Shown here: piece after piece, positions 42,988 to 52,406 of the stretch
How the letters are laid out: the number at the start of each line of letters is the position of its first letter
How positions within the stretch are numbered: position 1 is the first letter of the stretch
DNA from: JADGNZ01 sp963715895
Lineage (GTDB): Bacteria > Acidobacteriota > Thermoanaerobaculia > Gp7-AA8
NCBI GenBank assembly: GCA_963715895.1
Contig: OY970284.1
Location: forward strand, 3,596,001-3,660,000
DNA length: 64,000 nucleotides
Direction: 5' to 3'
The notes under the pieces: generated by a model
Database searches by the model: none
Told to the model about the DNA's origin: nothing
Seen by the model: the letters and a program-made list of their open reading frames with translations, nothing else
Program-made: the position numbers and the translations under genes

Positions 42988-43374
42988 ATGCGTACCGCGG
43001 CCGCGTTTCTCCTTCTGCTGACGCTCTCATGCGCCGGCGTGGCCATCTACGAGCAGCAGCAGATGGATACGCTCTACTTCGGGACGCAGAAGCCGGACGG
43101 CTCGGCCCCCGTCACCGACGCCGAGTGGCAGACGTTTCTCGCCGACGAGATCACCTCGCGGTTCCCCTCCGGTCTGACCACGTGGGAAGCCTCCGGTCAA
43201 TGGCGCGACGAGCACAACGTGATCGAGCGCGAGCGGACGCACATCGTGCAGGTAGTACATCCGGTCAGCGGTGACGTCGAGAGGCGGATCACCGCCATCA
43301 TCGCGCTGTACAGGAAGAGGTTCGCGCAGGAGTCGGTGTTTCGTGTGCGGTCGGATGTTTTTGTCCGCAGATGA
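42988..43374 (+). CDS. DUF3574 lipoprotein
   Basis: 128 residues from ATG 42988. Lipobox LTLSC near residue 14. MDTLYFGTQKPDGS.VTDAEWQTFLADEITSRFPSGLTTWEASGQWRDE..IERERTHIV is the DUF3574 signature. Function unknown. Its last residues and stop lie inside the CAGATGACGCAGATG palindrome. Longer upstream frames overlap the divergent hydrolase and were rejected. Confidence 0.88.
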   Translation: MRTAAAFLLLLTLSCAGVAIYEQQQMDTLYFGTQKPDGSAPVTDAEWQTFLADEITSRFPSGLTTWEASGQWRDEHNVIERERTHIVQVVHPVSGDVERRITAIIALYRKRFAQESVFRVRSDVFVRR

Positions 43375-43427
43375 CGCAGATGAAACGCAGATGAGAACCT
43401 ATCTGTGTGTATCTGCGACATCTGCGG
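43365..43427. repeat. Palindromic repeat, word family CCGCAGATGACGCAGATG
   Basis: CCGCAGATG (43365-43373) and CATCTGCGG (43419-43427) are outer complements, with further GCAGATG/ATCTGCG words inside. It carries the stop codons of both convergent genes (43372 and 43399), so it supplies the last residues of both proteins. Confidence 0.85.
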
Positions 43428-44781
43428 ATGAATGCCTCTTTTCCAGCCAACCGCGCACGACATAAAACAACGTCCCCGCCGCGATCACGTACAGCCCGCC
43501 CACGCGAAGACCCTTCTGCGGCGAGATGACGATGTAGCTCCACAGGCCGAGGGCGATGATCGCGGGCAGCGGGTAGAGCCACATGCGGAAGGGACGCGGG
43601 CGCTCCGGCTCGCGTGTCCGCAGGATCACCGCGCCGATGATCTGGGCCATGAACGGGATCACCGCCCGGATCGAGAGGATGGCCTGCAGGACATTCTTGA
43701 GCGAGAGCGAACAGAAGGCGGCGGCCACGCATCCGAGGAAGAGGATCGACACATACGGATAGGCCTCGGTGGCGTGCAGTCTGGCGAAGAGGCCGAAGAA
43801 GTTGCCGTCGCGCGCAGCGGCATAGAGGATGCGCGAGTAGCCGAGCATCAGCGAGAAGATCGAGGCGAAGGCGGTCCATAGGATCAGGATCGAGATCCAT
43901 TGCGCAGCGCGCTGGCCGAGGAGCGCGGCCAGATAGTCGGCGACGACCGAGGGGGAATTCATGGCCACCTTCATCGGCAGGACCGAGATCAGGCAGGCGT
44001 TCATCACCAGGTAGATCGCACCGATGGTCAGGATGGAGATCACGATCACGCGGGGGATGGTCCGCGTCGGTTCGCGCACTTCGTCGCCGATGTAGCAGAT
44101 GTTGTAGTAGCCGAGGTAGTCGTAGACCGCGTAGATCAGCGCCGCGCCGAGGCCGGCGAAGCCGATGCCGCCGTCGAGCCGCGGCGCGCGCCAGAACTCG
44201 AACGCGGCGAGCTTGAGATGAGGCAGACCGGCGCCGATGACGATGGCCAGCGTGGCCAGCACGCCGGCCCAGAGCAGGATGGAGAACTTGCCGATCGATT
44301 CGATGCGGCGCAGGAGCAGCAGCATGGTCACGATGCAGACCACCGTGGCACTCAGTCCGATGTGATTGCCCGCGGCGGGGATGACCACCTTCAGATAGCT
44401 GGCGAAACCGATGCAGCCCGAGGCCATCGACAGCGGCGCGGAGATCAGGATCTGGAAGAGGAAGAGGAAGGAGATGAGCCGGCCGGCTTTCCCGTAGGCG
44501 TGGCGCAGAAAGACGTACGAGCCGCCGGAGCCGGGGATCTCGGCCGAGAGCTCGGCGGTGACGAGGCCGTCGCTGATGGCCAGAAGCCCGCCCAGAATCC
44601 AGGCCAGCATGCCGCGACCGCCGCCCATGGCCGACAGGATCAAAGGGATCGTGATGAACGGCCCGATCCCGACCATGTCGATCATGTTCAGGGCGATGCC
44701 GCGCCAGAGGCCGATGTCACGACGCAGCTCAGACACTGCGGGGAGTGTACTTTTCCGGCCCCGCACTTGCACGGGTTGCAT
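43399..44781 (-). CDS. APC-superfamily amino-acid permease
   Basis: 460 residues from ATG 44781; a GTG near 44736 is an alternative start. Twelve membrane helices. The first helix region (DIGLWRGIALNMIDMVGIGPFITIPLIL) and LSAEIPGSGGSYVFLRHAYGK are the APC consensus. The last residues (SSADVADTHR) come from a palindromic repeat. Probably an amino-acid or polyamine importer or exchanger; substrate not predictable. Confidence 0.92.
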   Translation of the reverse strand: MQPVQVRGRKSTLPAVSELRRDIGLWRGIALNMIDMVGIGPFITIPLILSAMGGGRGMLAWILGGLLAISDGLVTAELSAEIPGSGGSYVFLRHAYGKAGRLISFLFLFQILISAPLSMASGCIGFASYLKVVIPAAGNHIGLSATVVCIVTMLLLLRRIESIGKFSILLWAGVLATLAIVIGAGLPHLKLAAFEFWRAPRLDGGIGFAGLGAALIYAVYDYLGYYNICYIGDEVREPTRTIPRVIVISILTIGAIYLVMNACLISVLPMKVAMNSPSVVADYLAALLGQRAAQWISILILWTAFASIFSLMLGYSRILYAAARDGNFFGLFARLHATEAYPYVSILFLGCVAAAFCSLSLKNVLQAILSIRAVIPFMAQIIGAVILRTREPERPRPFRMWLYPLPAIIALGLWSYIVISPQKGLRVGGLYVIAAGTLFYVVRGWLEKRHSSADVADTHR

Positions 44782-44801
44782 TTCGAAGGAAGGATTTCCC
44801 G

Positions 44802-46367
44802 ATGCGCACATATCTCCCTGTTGCTTTGTTGGTTGCCCTCGTCGTTCCCGTTCTCGCCGCGCAGCAGACTCCCCTGGTCTTTCACGCGGCGCTCACCGGC
44901 AGCAACGTCGTGGGCGGAGGGGCCTCGGCGAACGGTTTCGCCACCGCCACGCTGACGATCAATGGCGCTCTGGGGACGCTCGACGTCACCACGCTCGGCC
45001 TGACCGACATCACCGGCGTGACCTTGTTCGTGGGCGCGCCCGGCACCGACGGCGCGGCCATCAAGACCTTCAGCGACGTGAATAACGGGTTCGTGAACGG
45101 CCACTTCAACGGGACGGCCACGCTCGACCCGGGTGTGATCAATCAGCTCCTGGCCAATCCACAGAACTTCTATCTGGTCATCACGGCATCCGGATTCCCG
45201 GCGGGCGCCGTGCGCGGCACGATCATCGGCGCGAATACCGTCTATCTTGCCGGGAGGATCTCCGGCACGAGCGGGTTGTGCAACGGAGGCAATGGCTCGT
45301 CCAGCGGCGCCGGCACGTTCGTTCTGGCGTTGACTCCCGACACCGGCGGCGTGACGTATACGCTTCGCTACGATCTGATCACCAACGGTCTCGGCAACAC
45401 GCTTGTCGCGCTGGAGATCGGCGACAACCTCGGCGGAAACGGTCCGATCACCGTCGGGACGAATCTGACGACCGGAGCAACCGGCCGTTTTGCCGGCACG
45501 ACCCAGATCGCGGCGTCACGTGCCCAGGCGTTGGAGTCTCTGCCGGCCGGCGTTCGCGTGATCGCCAGGACCCCTGACTCGGGCGCCGCCTGCGCGGCTG
45601 CCGGCGCGCCGCAACCGGCTCACGAGATCTTCATTCCGGTTGCCGGCTCGGTGCACGGCGCCGGCAATACGAACTTTATGACCGATCTGAATATCTACAA
45701 CAACGCCCCTCAGGGCGCGGCCGTCAACGCCGACGTCATGATTCAGTTTTTCCCGGCTGGTTTGGGGAGCGCTTCCGCGCTGTTCGAGGCCTGGGCGACG
45801 CTCCTTCCCCGCGGGATGGCTGCCTATCGCGACGTCGCCAGCAGCGCATTCGGCGTGCCGATCGACGGCATCGGCGCGCTGCGGCTGGTCACCGCCAACA
45901 ACATCTTTGCGAATGCCCGCATCTACAACAACCAGGCCGCGGCCGGCGCCGGGACGTTCGGCCAGTACGCGGCGGGCTTGCCGCGAACGGCGGCGCTGAC
46001 GGAAGGAACGCTGGTCGGACTCTCGAACATCGTCAGCGTGCCGCCGGTCGGTACGCCGACGTCGCGTACGAACATCGGATTCTTCAACCCCAGCGACAGC
46101 ACCTCGACGGCGGCGTTCGAACTGCTCGACGGCAACGGCACCGTCATCGGCACGCGCGTTCTGTCGCTCAATCCGTGGCAGCAACTGCAGCTCCCGCTGA
46201 TCGGCGGGCTGATCACCGGAATCAACGGCGACGTGGTCACGTCCACGCTTCATTTCCTCAGCAGCAATCCGATCTTCGTCTACGCATCCATCGTCGATAA
46301 CGTGAGCGGCGACGGCAGCTACGTTACCCCGGGAATCAGCTCGAGCGGAGGGACGAACGCGAACTGA
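44802..46367 (+). CDS. Secreted CHRD-domain protein
   Basis: 521 residues from ATG 44802 (GAAGGA upstream). Signal peptide 1-18. An N-terminal CHRD domain (VFHAALTGSNVVGGGASANGFA...LPDITGVTLFVGAPG-type, TLDPGVINQLLANPQNFYLVITASGFPAGAVRG) is followed by a second, weaker CHRD-like segment. A large beta-rich C-terminal part (FIPVAGSVHGAGNTNFMTDLNIYNNAP, RTNIGFFNPSD) resembles domains seen repeatedly in secreted Acidobacteria proteins. Extracellular; function unknown. Confidence 0.87.
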   Translation: MRTYLPVALLVALVVPVLAAQQTPLVFHAALTGSNVVGGGASANGFATATLTINGALGTLDVTTLGLTDITGVTLFVGAPGTDGAAIKTFSDVNNGFVNGHFNGTATLDPGVINQLLANPQNFYLVITASGFPAGAVRGTIIGANTVYLAGRISGTSGLCNGGNGSSSGAGTFVLALTPDTGGVTYTLRYDLITNGLGNTLVALEIGDNLGGNGPITVGTNLTTGATGRFAGTTQIAASRAQALESLPAGVRVIARTPDSGAACAAAGAPQPAHEIFIPVAGSVHGAGNTNFMTDLNIYNNAPQGAAVNADVMIQFFPAGLGSASALFEAWATLLPRGMAAYRDVASSAFGVPIDGIGALRLVTANNIFANARIYNNQAAAGAGTFGQYAAGLPRTAALTEGTLVGLSNIVSVPPVGTPTSRTNIGFFNPSDSTSTAAFELLDGNGTVIGTRVLSLNPWQQLQLPLIGGLITGINGDVVTSTLHFLSSNPIFVYASIVDNVSGDGSYVTPGISSSGGTNAN

Positions 46368-46374
46368 GCGCGGT

Positions 46375-46503
46375 ACGTAGGTCGGACTCGCCAGTCCGAC
46401 CGGTGCTTGCGCAACTGCCGATTGCAACCGCCGTATCGAGAGCGAATGGGCTTCGACTTACATCCGCGCAAGTACCGGTCGGACAAGAGAGTCCGACCTA
46501 CGT
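46375..46503. repeat. Palindromic repeat, word family GTAGGTCGGACT
   Basis: ACGTAGGTCGGACT (46375-46388) and AGTCCGACCTACGT (46490-46503) are exact complements. Next to them are CGCCAGTCCGACCGGT and ACCGGTCGGACAAGAG. The right end includes the stop codon of the convergent YdeI-like gene (46498). Confidence 0.88.
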
Positions 46504-47079
46504 TTTCGGTTTCAGGGTCACCAGGCCGATCTTCTCTCCGTTCGCGGAGTCGTGGATCAGCGTGGCCAGCCGGCGGGCGCGCGTCTCTTCTTTTTTCGCG
46601 CTCGTGACCCAGTAGATGCAGACGCGCCGATACCACGGCGCCTGGGCGTTGAAGAACTGCCAGGCCTTCCGGTTCGCGCGGAACGTCTTCTCGTCGGCCG
46701 GGTCGAGCGTCCGTACCGCGTTCTCGTAGGCGTAGATGGCCGACTTGTCTTCGCGGCGCTGTTCGAAGGCGCGCAGACCGGCGGGGCGCATCAGGCCGAG
46801 CTTCGTCAGCTCCTCCACGCGGGCGATGTTGATCGCGCTCCAGTTGCTGGTCGGCTTTCGCGGCGTGAAGCGGATGCTGTAGCTGACGTCGTCGATCCGC
46901 CGGCGCACGCCGTCGATCCAGCCGAAGCAGAGCGCCTGATCGACCGATTCCGGCCAGGTGATCGACGCCTTGCCGGAGTCTTTTTTATAGAACCCGACCA
47001 GAAGCTCCGTCGCCGAGGCATGATTCGTTTCCAGCCACTTGCGAAAGGCGGCAGGGGTGGGGAAATACGCCGGCTTCAT
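46498..47079 (-). CDS. YdeI/OmpD-associated family protein
   Basis: 193 residues. YFPTPAAFRKWLETNHASATELLVGFYKK, ITWPESVDQALCFGWIDGVRRRIDD and YSIRFTPRKPTSNWSAINIARVEEL are the YdeI/bacteriocin-protection consensus. It is cytoplasmic and uncharacterised in function, although the E. coli relative is linked to resistance to antimicrobial peptides. TATCCT ends 8 nt before the ATG with no RBS. Its stop codon lies in a palindromic repeat. Confidence 0.9.
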   Translation of the reverse strand: MKPAYFPTPAAFRKWLETNHASATELLVGFYKKDSGKASITWPESVDQALCFGWIDGVRRRIDDVSYSIRFTPRKPTSNWSAINIARVEELTKLGLMRPAGLRAFEQRREDKSAIYAYENAVRTLDPADEKTFRANRKAWQFFNAQAPWYRRVCIYWVTSAKKEETRARRLATLIHDSANGEKIGLVTLKPKT

Positions 47080-47168
47080 CGCCGTCGAGGATAGCAGCCA
47101 AAAAAAGTTCGATCAGCCTGTCGATTTCGGGGGCGGCCGTTCGACTATGGAGCAAGGAGAAAGAAACC

Positions 47169-47513
47169 ATGGAATACCTGCTGCTGATTTACGAAGGTGA
47201 GAAGCGTTTTGAAGGGCTGAACAAGGGAGAGCTCGACAAGGAAATGGGCGAGTACGGCGCGTTCGGCCAGGAGTTCGCGGGGACGATCAAAGGCGGCAAC
47301 GCCTTGCAGCCGACCAGCACCGCCACCACGGTGCGCGTGCGCGACGGCAAGCGGCTGACGACCGACGGACCGTTTGCGGAGACGAAGGAACAGCTCGGCG
47401 GCTACTACCTGATCGACGCGCCCGATCTCGACGCGGCCATCGCCGTCGCTTCGAAGATTCCGGGAGCACGCTCCGGCTCCATCGAAGTACGGCCCATCAT
47501 GACGTTCTCGTAA
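47169..47513 (+). CDS. YCII/DGPF-domain protein
   Basis: 114 residues. MEYLLLIYEGEK, ALQPTSTATTVRVRDGKRLTTDGPFAETKEQLGGYYLID carries the DGPF motif of the YCII-related family. CAAGGAGAAAG precedes the ATG. Genes of this type stand next to ECF42 sigma factors, as here (16 bp gap), and are thought to be part of the sigma regulon. Confidence 0.93.
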   Translation: MEYLLLIYEGEKRFEGLNKGELDKEMGEYGAFGQEFAGTIKGGNALQPTSTATTVRVRDGKRLTTDGPFAETKEQLGGYYLIDAPDLDAAIAVASKIPGARSGSIEVRPIMTFS

Positions 47514-47529
47514 CTATGATGTCGGTCTC

Positions 47530-48771
47530 TTGACCGCTATCGAGGAGATCTTCCGCGCCGAATGGGGACGGCTTCTGGCCGCCCTCATTCACCTCCTCGG
47601 CGATTTCGACGTCGCCGAGGAGGCCTTGCAGGAGGCCTTCGCCATCGCCGTGACCGAGTGGTCCGGCGAGGTCCCGCGCAATCCACGGGCGTGGCTTTAC
47701 GGTACCGCGCGGCACAAGGCCTTCGATCGTCTGCGGCGGCAGGCGCGCTTCGCGGACAAACAGGCCGAACTGGCGGCGCTCACGCCGGCGTTCGTCGATG
47801 GCGGCGTTGAGAGCGATGAGGAGTCCGGTGTGCCTGACGAACGGCTTCGGCTGATCTTCACCTGCTGCCATCCGGCCCTGGCCGAGGAAGCGCAGGTGGC
47901 GCTGACGCTACGGACGCTGTGCGGCCTGACCACCGAGGAGATCGCACGGGCGTTTCTCGTTCCGGTGGCGACCATGGCGCAGCGGCTGGTGCGCGCCAAG
48001 TCGAAGATCCGTGGCGCGGCCATTCCGTACCGCGTGCCGCCGGCTTCCGAGCTTCGCGAGCGGCTCTCCGCGGTCATGGCGGTCGTCTATCTCGTCTTCA
48101 ACGAAGGCTACGCCGCCGCCGGCGGTGTGGCGCTGGTCCGGCACGATCTCTGCGCCGAGGCCATCCGATTGGCGAGGATGCTGCGAACGCTGATGCCCAA
48201 TCCCGAGCTCGAGGCGCTTCTGGCGTTGATGCTGCTTCACGACGCGCGCAGAAACGCCCGTGTCGACGACGCCGGCGAGATCGTGCTGCTCGCCGATCAG
48301 GATCGTTCGCGATGGGACCGCGAGGAGATCGAGGAAGGACGGTCGATTCTTCGATCGTCGCTGCGCCAGTGGCGTCCCGGAACGTACGCGCTGGAGGCGG
48401 CGATCGCGGCGATCCATGCGGATGCGCCGTCTGCCGAGGCGACCGACTGGCGACAGATCATGGCCATCTACGAGCGTTTGTACGCACTGCATCCTGCGCC
48501 GGTCGTCGCGCTCAACCAGGCGGTCGCTGTCTCAATGGCCGACGGCCCGGCCGCCGCGCTGCCCCTCGTCGATGCCCTTTCGGATTCTCTCGACGACTAC
48601 CACCTCTGGCACGCCACGCGCGCCGATCTTCTTCGCCGCCTCGACCGCGTTGACGACGCCGTCGCGAGCTACCGACGCGCGCTCGCGCTGGCTGGCAACG
48701 AAGCGGAGCGAAGATTTCTGGCGAGGAGGATTGAGGATCTGGCTGGGGATCCGCGTTTGATCAGCCATTGA
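47530..48771 (+). CDS. ECF42-type sigma factor with C-terminal helical extension
   Basis: 413 residues from a TTG. Sigma region 2 (FRAEWGRLLAALIHLLGDFDVAEEALQEAFAIAVTEW) and region 4 (LTLRTLCGLTTEEIARAFLVPVATMAQRLVRAKSKIR) are followed by a long helical C-terminal domain (DUF6596/TPR-like: VYLVFNEGYAAAGG, DQDRSRWDREEIEEG, YERLYALHPAPVVALNQAVA). This architecture plus the DGPF neighbour defines ECF42. ECF42 factors have no classical anti-sigma; the extension is required for activity in studied members. Confidence 0.93.
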   Translation: MTAIEEIFRAEWGRLLAALIHLLGDFDVAEEALQEAFAIAVTEWSGEVPRNPRAWLYGTARHKAFDRLRRQARFADKQAELAALTPAFVDGGVESDEESGVPDERLRLIFTCCHPALAEEAQVALTLRTLCGLTTEEIARAFLVPVATMAQRLVRAKSKIRGAAIPYRVPPASELRERLSAVMAVVYLVFNEGYAAAGGVALVRHDLCAEAIRLARMLRTLMPNPELEALLALMLLHDARRNARVDDAGEIVLLADQDRSRWDREEIEEGRSILRSSLRQWRPGTYALEAAIAAIHADAPSAEATDWRQIMAIYERLYALHPAPVVALNQAVAVSMADGPAAALPLVDALSDSLDDYHLWHATRADLLRRLDRVDDAVASYRRALALAGNEAERRFLARRIEDLAGDPRLISH

Positions 48772-48832
48772 GGAGACCGGCTCAGCCCCATCGCGTGACA
48801 TATGATGCCGGCCTCTTGCTCCACGAAACCCC

Positions 48833-50515
48833 ATGAAAAACCGCCATACGGTTGTCCTGATCGCCGTCGTCTTTACGACCCTCTATTGCCATTCAGCCTT
48901 CGCGCAGTTTTCGCAACAAGGGCCGAAGTTACTAGCCGCCGACGCCATGGTTCAGCCTTTCGAAGGCAACTCCGTATCCATCTCCGCTGACGGCAACACG
49001 GCCATCATCGGAGGACTCTTCGATAACGTAGCAGTCGGAGCCGCGTGGGTCTGGCGGAGGACCGGAGGAGTCTGGGCGCAGGAGGGAACCAAGTTGGTGG
49101 GCTCCGGCGCAGTAGGGGGAGCCGAGCAAGGCAGTTCAGTGGCGCTTTCTGCGGATGGAAATACCGCGATTGTCGGCGGGTACCGAGACAACAGTGACAC
49201 TGGAGCAGCGTGGGTCTGGACGAGGAGCGGGAGTGTCTGGACTCAGCAGGGCCCGAAACTCGTAGGTTCGGGTACTTCAGGAATAGCTCTGCAAGGTAAC
49301 TCTGTGTCGCTTTCGGCCGATGGCAATACAGCAATCGTTGGAGGGGGACGCGACAACAATGACGCCGGAGCAGCATGGGTTTGGACGAGGAGCGGTGGCG
49401 TCTGGACGCAGCAGGGAGTCAAGCTGGTCGGATCGAACGGCTCAGCGGACGCGCGACAAGGCGTCTCTGTTTCTCTTTCCGCCGACGGGAACACGGCTAT
49501 CGTAGGAGGCAACATCGACCAAAGTGGCCACGGGGCCGCGTGGGTCTGGACGAGAGGAAATGGAGTCTGGACACAACAAGGCAGCAAGTTGGTCGGCTCG
49601 GGCGCCGTAGGGAGTGCTCATGGTGGTCAGGGCTGCTCGGTTTCTCTTTCCGCTGACGGCGATACGGCTGTCGTTGGTGGGGACACCGACAATGAGTTCG
49701 CTGGTGCTGCCTGGGTGTGGACCAGGAGCGGAGGCGTCTGGACCCAGCAAGGACCCAAGCTGGTCGGCTCGGGTGCTGTCGGGGACGCCAACCAAGGTGT
49801 CTCGGTGTCGCTCTCCGCCGACGGCAACACGACCATTGTCGGAGGGTTCGCGGATAACAGTAGCGCCGGAGCTGCATGGGTATGGACCAGGAGCGGAGGT
49901 GTCTGGACCCAGCAAGGACCCAAGCTGATTGGCTCGGGCGCTGTGGGGAACGCTGGACAAGGGATCGCCGTGTCCATCTCCGGCGACAGCAACACGGCCA
50001 TCCTCGGAGGGCCGACCGACCACAACCTGGTGGGAGCCGCGTGGGTCTTCGCAATGGCCCAGGCTGATGTAAGCGTTACAAAGTCAGTAGCCGGAGGCCC
50101 GCCCTTCCCCGCTGGCGGAAACCTCAATTACACAATCAGTATCGCTAATAGCGGTCCCGGCGCAGCAAGCAGCGTGGTCTTGAGTGACGTCCTTCCTGCG
50201 GGGGCCACGCTGGTCTCTGCATTATCGTCACAAGGATCGTGCGGCGGAACGACCACAGTGACCTGCTCAATCGGTACATTGTCGAACGGCGGCAGCGCTA
50301 CGGTTAGCATCCAGTTGAGTAGCCCACTACAACCCGGCACCGTTTCCAACACAGCAACAGTTTCCGCGACGCAAGTCGACCCGAATTCCACGAACAACTC
50401 CTCCACTGCAATCATCACCTCGATCGATCCGACATTGCTCCCGGCCGCATCGGGCTGGGCTCTCATTGCACTCGCCAGTATGCTGGCGTTGCTTGGAACG
50501 ACGAAGATACGCTAA
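48833..50515 (+). CDS. Secreted repeat (beta-propeller-like) protein with DUF11 domain and membrane tail
   Basis: 560 residues. Signal peptide 1-24. Eight repeats of about 50 residues follow: GxSVSLSADGNTAIVGGxxDNxxxGAAWVWTRSGGVWTQQGxKLVGSG, FG-GAP-like units likely to close into a propeller. Next is a DUF11 domain (ADVSVTKSVAGGPPFPAGGNLNYTISIANSGPGAASSVVLSD). The C-terminal end is a hydrophobic helix and basic residues (GWALIALASMLALLGTTKIR), which looks like a sorting or membrane anchor. The repeat DNA explains many shadow frames here. Confidence 0.87.
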   Translation: MKNRHTVVLIAVVFTTLYCHSAFAQFSQQGPKLLAADAMVQPFEGNSVSISADGNTAIIGGLFDNVAVGAAWVWRRTGGVWAQEGTKLVGSGAVGGAEQGSSVALSADGNTAIVGGYRDNSDTGAAWVWTRSGSVWTQQGPKLVGSGTSGIALQGNSVSLSADGNTAIVGGGRDNNDAGAAWVWTRSGGVWTQQGVKLVGSNGSADARQGVSVSLSADGNTAIVGGNIDQSGHGAAWVWTRGNGVWTQQGSKLVGSGAVGSAHGGQGCSVSLSADGDTAVVGGDTDNEFAGAAWVWTRSGGVWTQQGPKLVGSGAVGDANQGVSVSLSADGNTTIVGGFADNSSAGAAWVWTRSGGVWTQQGPKLIGSGAVGNAGQGIAVSISGDSNTAILGGPTDHNLVGAAWVFAMAQADVSVTKSVAGGPPFPAGGNLNYTISIANSGPGAASSVVLSDVLPAGATLVSALSSQGSCGGTTTVTCSIGTLSNGGSATVSIQLSSPLQPGTVSNTATVSATQVDPNSTNNSSTAIITSIDPTLLPAASGWALIALASMLALLGTTKIR

Positions 50516-50693
50516 TCGCTCGCACCACCGGCTGCCGTCCGCGTCCTGCCGGCGAATGATCCCGCTGACGGTTTCGGCGTCGGCGGAATCAACGTCAGCG
50601 TCCCATCAATCCTTGTGGCGCCAGGGAATGACGGGCACTTTCCAGCCCGGGCCCAGCTGGCGCGCACCGCATCCATCCGCGACAAGAAAATTT

Positions 50694-51020
50694 TCAGTCA
50701 ACGATGCCTGCGATCATGCGAATACGCTCCTGTGTTTCCTCGGAAAAGGAGCTCAACTCGCTCGCGGACATGATTCCGCGAGTCACCGCTGCGGCGATCT
50801 GAAGGATGGCGTTGGACCTGCGGCGGTTATCGAAAACGACGGCGATGTCCCGGTTGGATTCGCCGAGGTATTCATAGAGAGCCAGGAACTTTTCATGGCC
50901 TGATTCCCCGGTCGAGAAGCCGGAAGCTTTGGAGACGACAGAGTCGCAGAAGCGGTTCAGGAGTGTCGGCGCCAAGTGTTGCCAGCGCTTCCAGTCGTGT
51001 TCTGGCAATTGTTCAGGCAT
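50694..51020 (-). CDS. Hypothetical protein, 108 residues
   Basis: A soluble, helical small protein (WKRWQHLAPTLLNRFCDSVV, FLALYEYLGESNRDIAVVFDNRRRSNAILQIAAAVTRGIMS). No family recognised. The 178 bp between the propeller gene and its stop hold nothing recognisable. It lies upstream of none of its neighbours closely enough to claim an operon. Confidence 0.6.
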   Translation of the reverse strand: MPEQLPEHDWKRWQHLAPTLLNRFCDSVVSKASGFSTGESGHEKFLALYEYLGESNRDIAVVFDNRRRSNAILQIAAAVTRGIMSASELSSFSEETQERIRMIAGIVD

Positions 51021-51063
51021 GTCGTGAGCTGCAGGCGAAATAGTAACGTACCTGCGATGCCGG

Positions 51064-51564
51064 TCAGGCCCGTGGCTGCAGCAACGAGTGTTCGCGGATA
51101 AAGGCGATCGCGTCGTCCATACCGGGAGTCAGGCCCGCGAACGAGAGGGCCCAATGGCCCCAGCCAAGCCGTTGGTTGGCGGACGCCCATTTTCGTTTCG
51201 CTGCCGAAACGCGCGCAAGGATCCGGTCAGGATCGTGGAACGTGAAGGCAAGGAAGTGATTGCCTCGTACGGTCACGACCGCGTAGCTTTTGATCTCGGT
51301 CCAGGGAAGCAGACCGAAGCTGCCGCTGGGAAATGCGATGCCGGAGAGATCGAAAACGAAAGGAACGCCGCCGGTAAGCAGGCGCGTGACCCCGATGACG
51401 ATGCAGAGAGAAAAGAATCCGACTCCAAGCCAGCCGACCGTGCGATAGACGACATCCGGATGCGTCGCGGCGGTAAACCATGAAGCAGCAACAAGCGCGC
51501 AGCCTATGGCGATGAGACCGAGCTGTCCCCGCGGTGAGTAGCGAAACTCGAGTCGCTCAGACAT
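51064..51564 (-). CDS. STM3941-like membrane protein
   Basis: 166 residues from ATG 51564. Two adjacent hydrophobic helices (GLIAIGCALVAASWFTAA and GWLGVGFFSLCIVIGVTRLL). Then PFVFDLSGIAFPSGSFGLLPWTEIKSYAVVTVRGNHFLAFTFHDPDRIL, a PH-like segment with the LPWxEI motif of the STM3941 group, and a C-terminal GLTPGMDDAIAFIREH. Function unknown. The longer frame upstream is not supported. Confidence 0.7.
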   Translation of the reverse strand: MSERLEFRYSPRGQLGLIAIGCALVAASWFTAATHPDVVYRTVGWLGVGFFSLCIVIGVTRLLTGGVPFVFDLSGIAFPSGSFGLLPWTEIKSYAVVTVRGNHFLAFTFHDPDRILARVSAAKRKWASANQRLGWGHWALSFAGLTPGMDDAIAFIREHSLLQPRA

Positions 51565-51614
51565 CAGTGTAGTTGACCATTCTCCTCGGAGCTGGCGTAC
51601 GAAGGCGATAAGCC

Positions 51615-52304
51615 TCAAAGAGTCGCGCCGAACAAAGCGCCAACTCCGGCGGTGATTGCCATCGCCACAGCTCCCCAAAAGGTCACGCGTGCGACGGATT
51701 TCCACACAGGTGAGCCTCCGGCTCGGGCTGCCAGGGAACCCAACAGCGCCAGAAAGAATAGCGAGCTGCCCGAGACGGTCCAGACCAGGGCGGAGACGGG
51801 CACAAACAGGACGAGCAGCATTGGCATGGCCGCACCGGCCGCGAATGAGGCAGCCGAAGCCAATCCCGCCTGAATCGGCCGCGCTGTGAGTCTGTCGGAG
51901 ATGCCCAACTCGTCGCGGGCGTGAGCCCCCAGTGCATCCTTGGCCATCAGTTGAGTGGCGACCTGCCTGGCGAGCTCGGCGTCGAGTCCCCGCGAAACAT
52001 AGATGGCGGCCAGTTCGGCGTGTTCGCGTTCGCCGTCAGTCGCCAGCTCTTCACGCTCCCGATCCAGATCGGCGCGTTCCGTGTCGGATTGTGAGCTGAC
52101 GGACACATACTCGCCCGCGGCCATCGACATCGCCCCCGCCACCAGACCGGCAACGCCGGTGAGCAGAATGCTGCTGCGGTTGACGTGGGCCGCGGCCACG
52201 CCCACGATCAAACTGGCGGTGGAGACGATCCCGTCGTTCGCCCCGAGGACGGCGGCACGGAGCCATCCAATCCGGTTTGTTCGGTGCTTTTCAGGATGTC
52301 TCAT
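51615..52304 (-). CDS. VIT1/CCC1-family iron/manganese transporter
   Basis: 229 residues from ATG 52304. WLRAAVLGANDGIVSTASLIVGVAAAHVN and GVAGLVAGAMSMAAGEYVSVSSQSDTERADLDREREEL are the family signature. Five membrane helices, with an acidic cytoplasmic loop between the second and third that carries metal-binding Glu residues. It moves Fe2+/Mn2+ out of the cytoplasm. Confidence 0.95.
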   Translation of the reverse strand: MRHPEKHRTNRIGWLRAAVLGANDGIVSTASLIVGVAAAHVNRSSILLTGVAGLVAGAMSMAAGEYVSVSSQSDTERADLDREREELATDGEREHAELAAIYVSRGLDAELARQVATQLMAKDALGAHARDELGISDRLTARPIQAGLASAASFAAGAAMPMLLVLFVPVSALVWTVSGSSLFFLALLGSLAARAGGSPVWKSVARVTFWGAVAMAITAGVGALFGATL

Positions 52305-52406
52305 CGACAATCGGAATCGTAAAAGACCAGACGAAAGGCAGAAGCGGCTGCCATGGAACCAGTATCTCCCGTTCGATGCCACCAGGCAACGGTCGTTGCC
52401 GCATGG

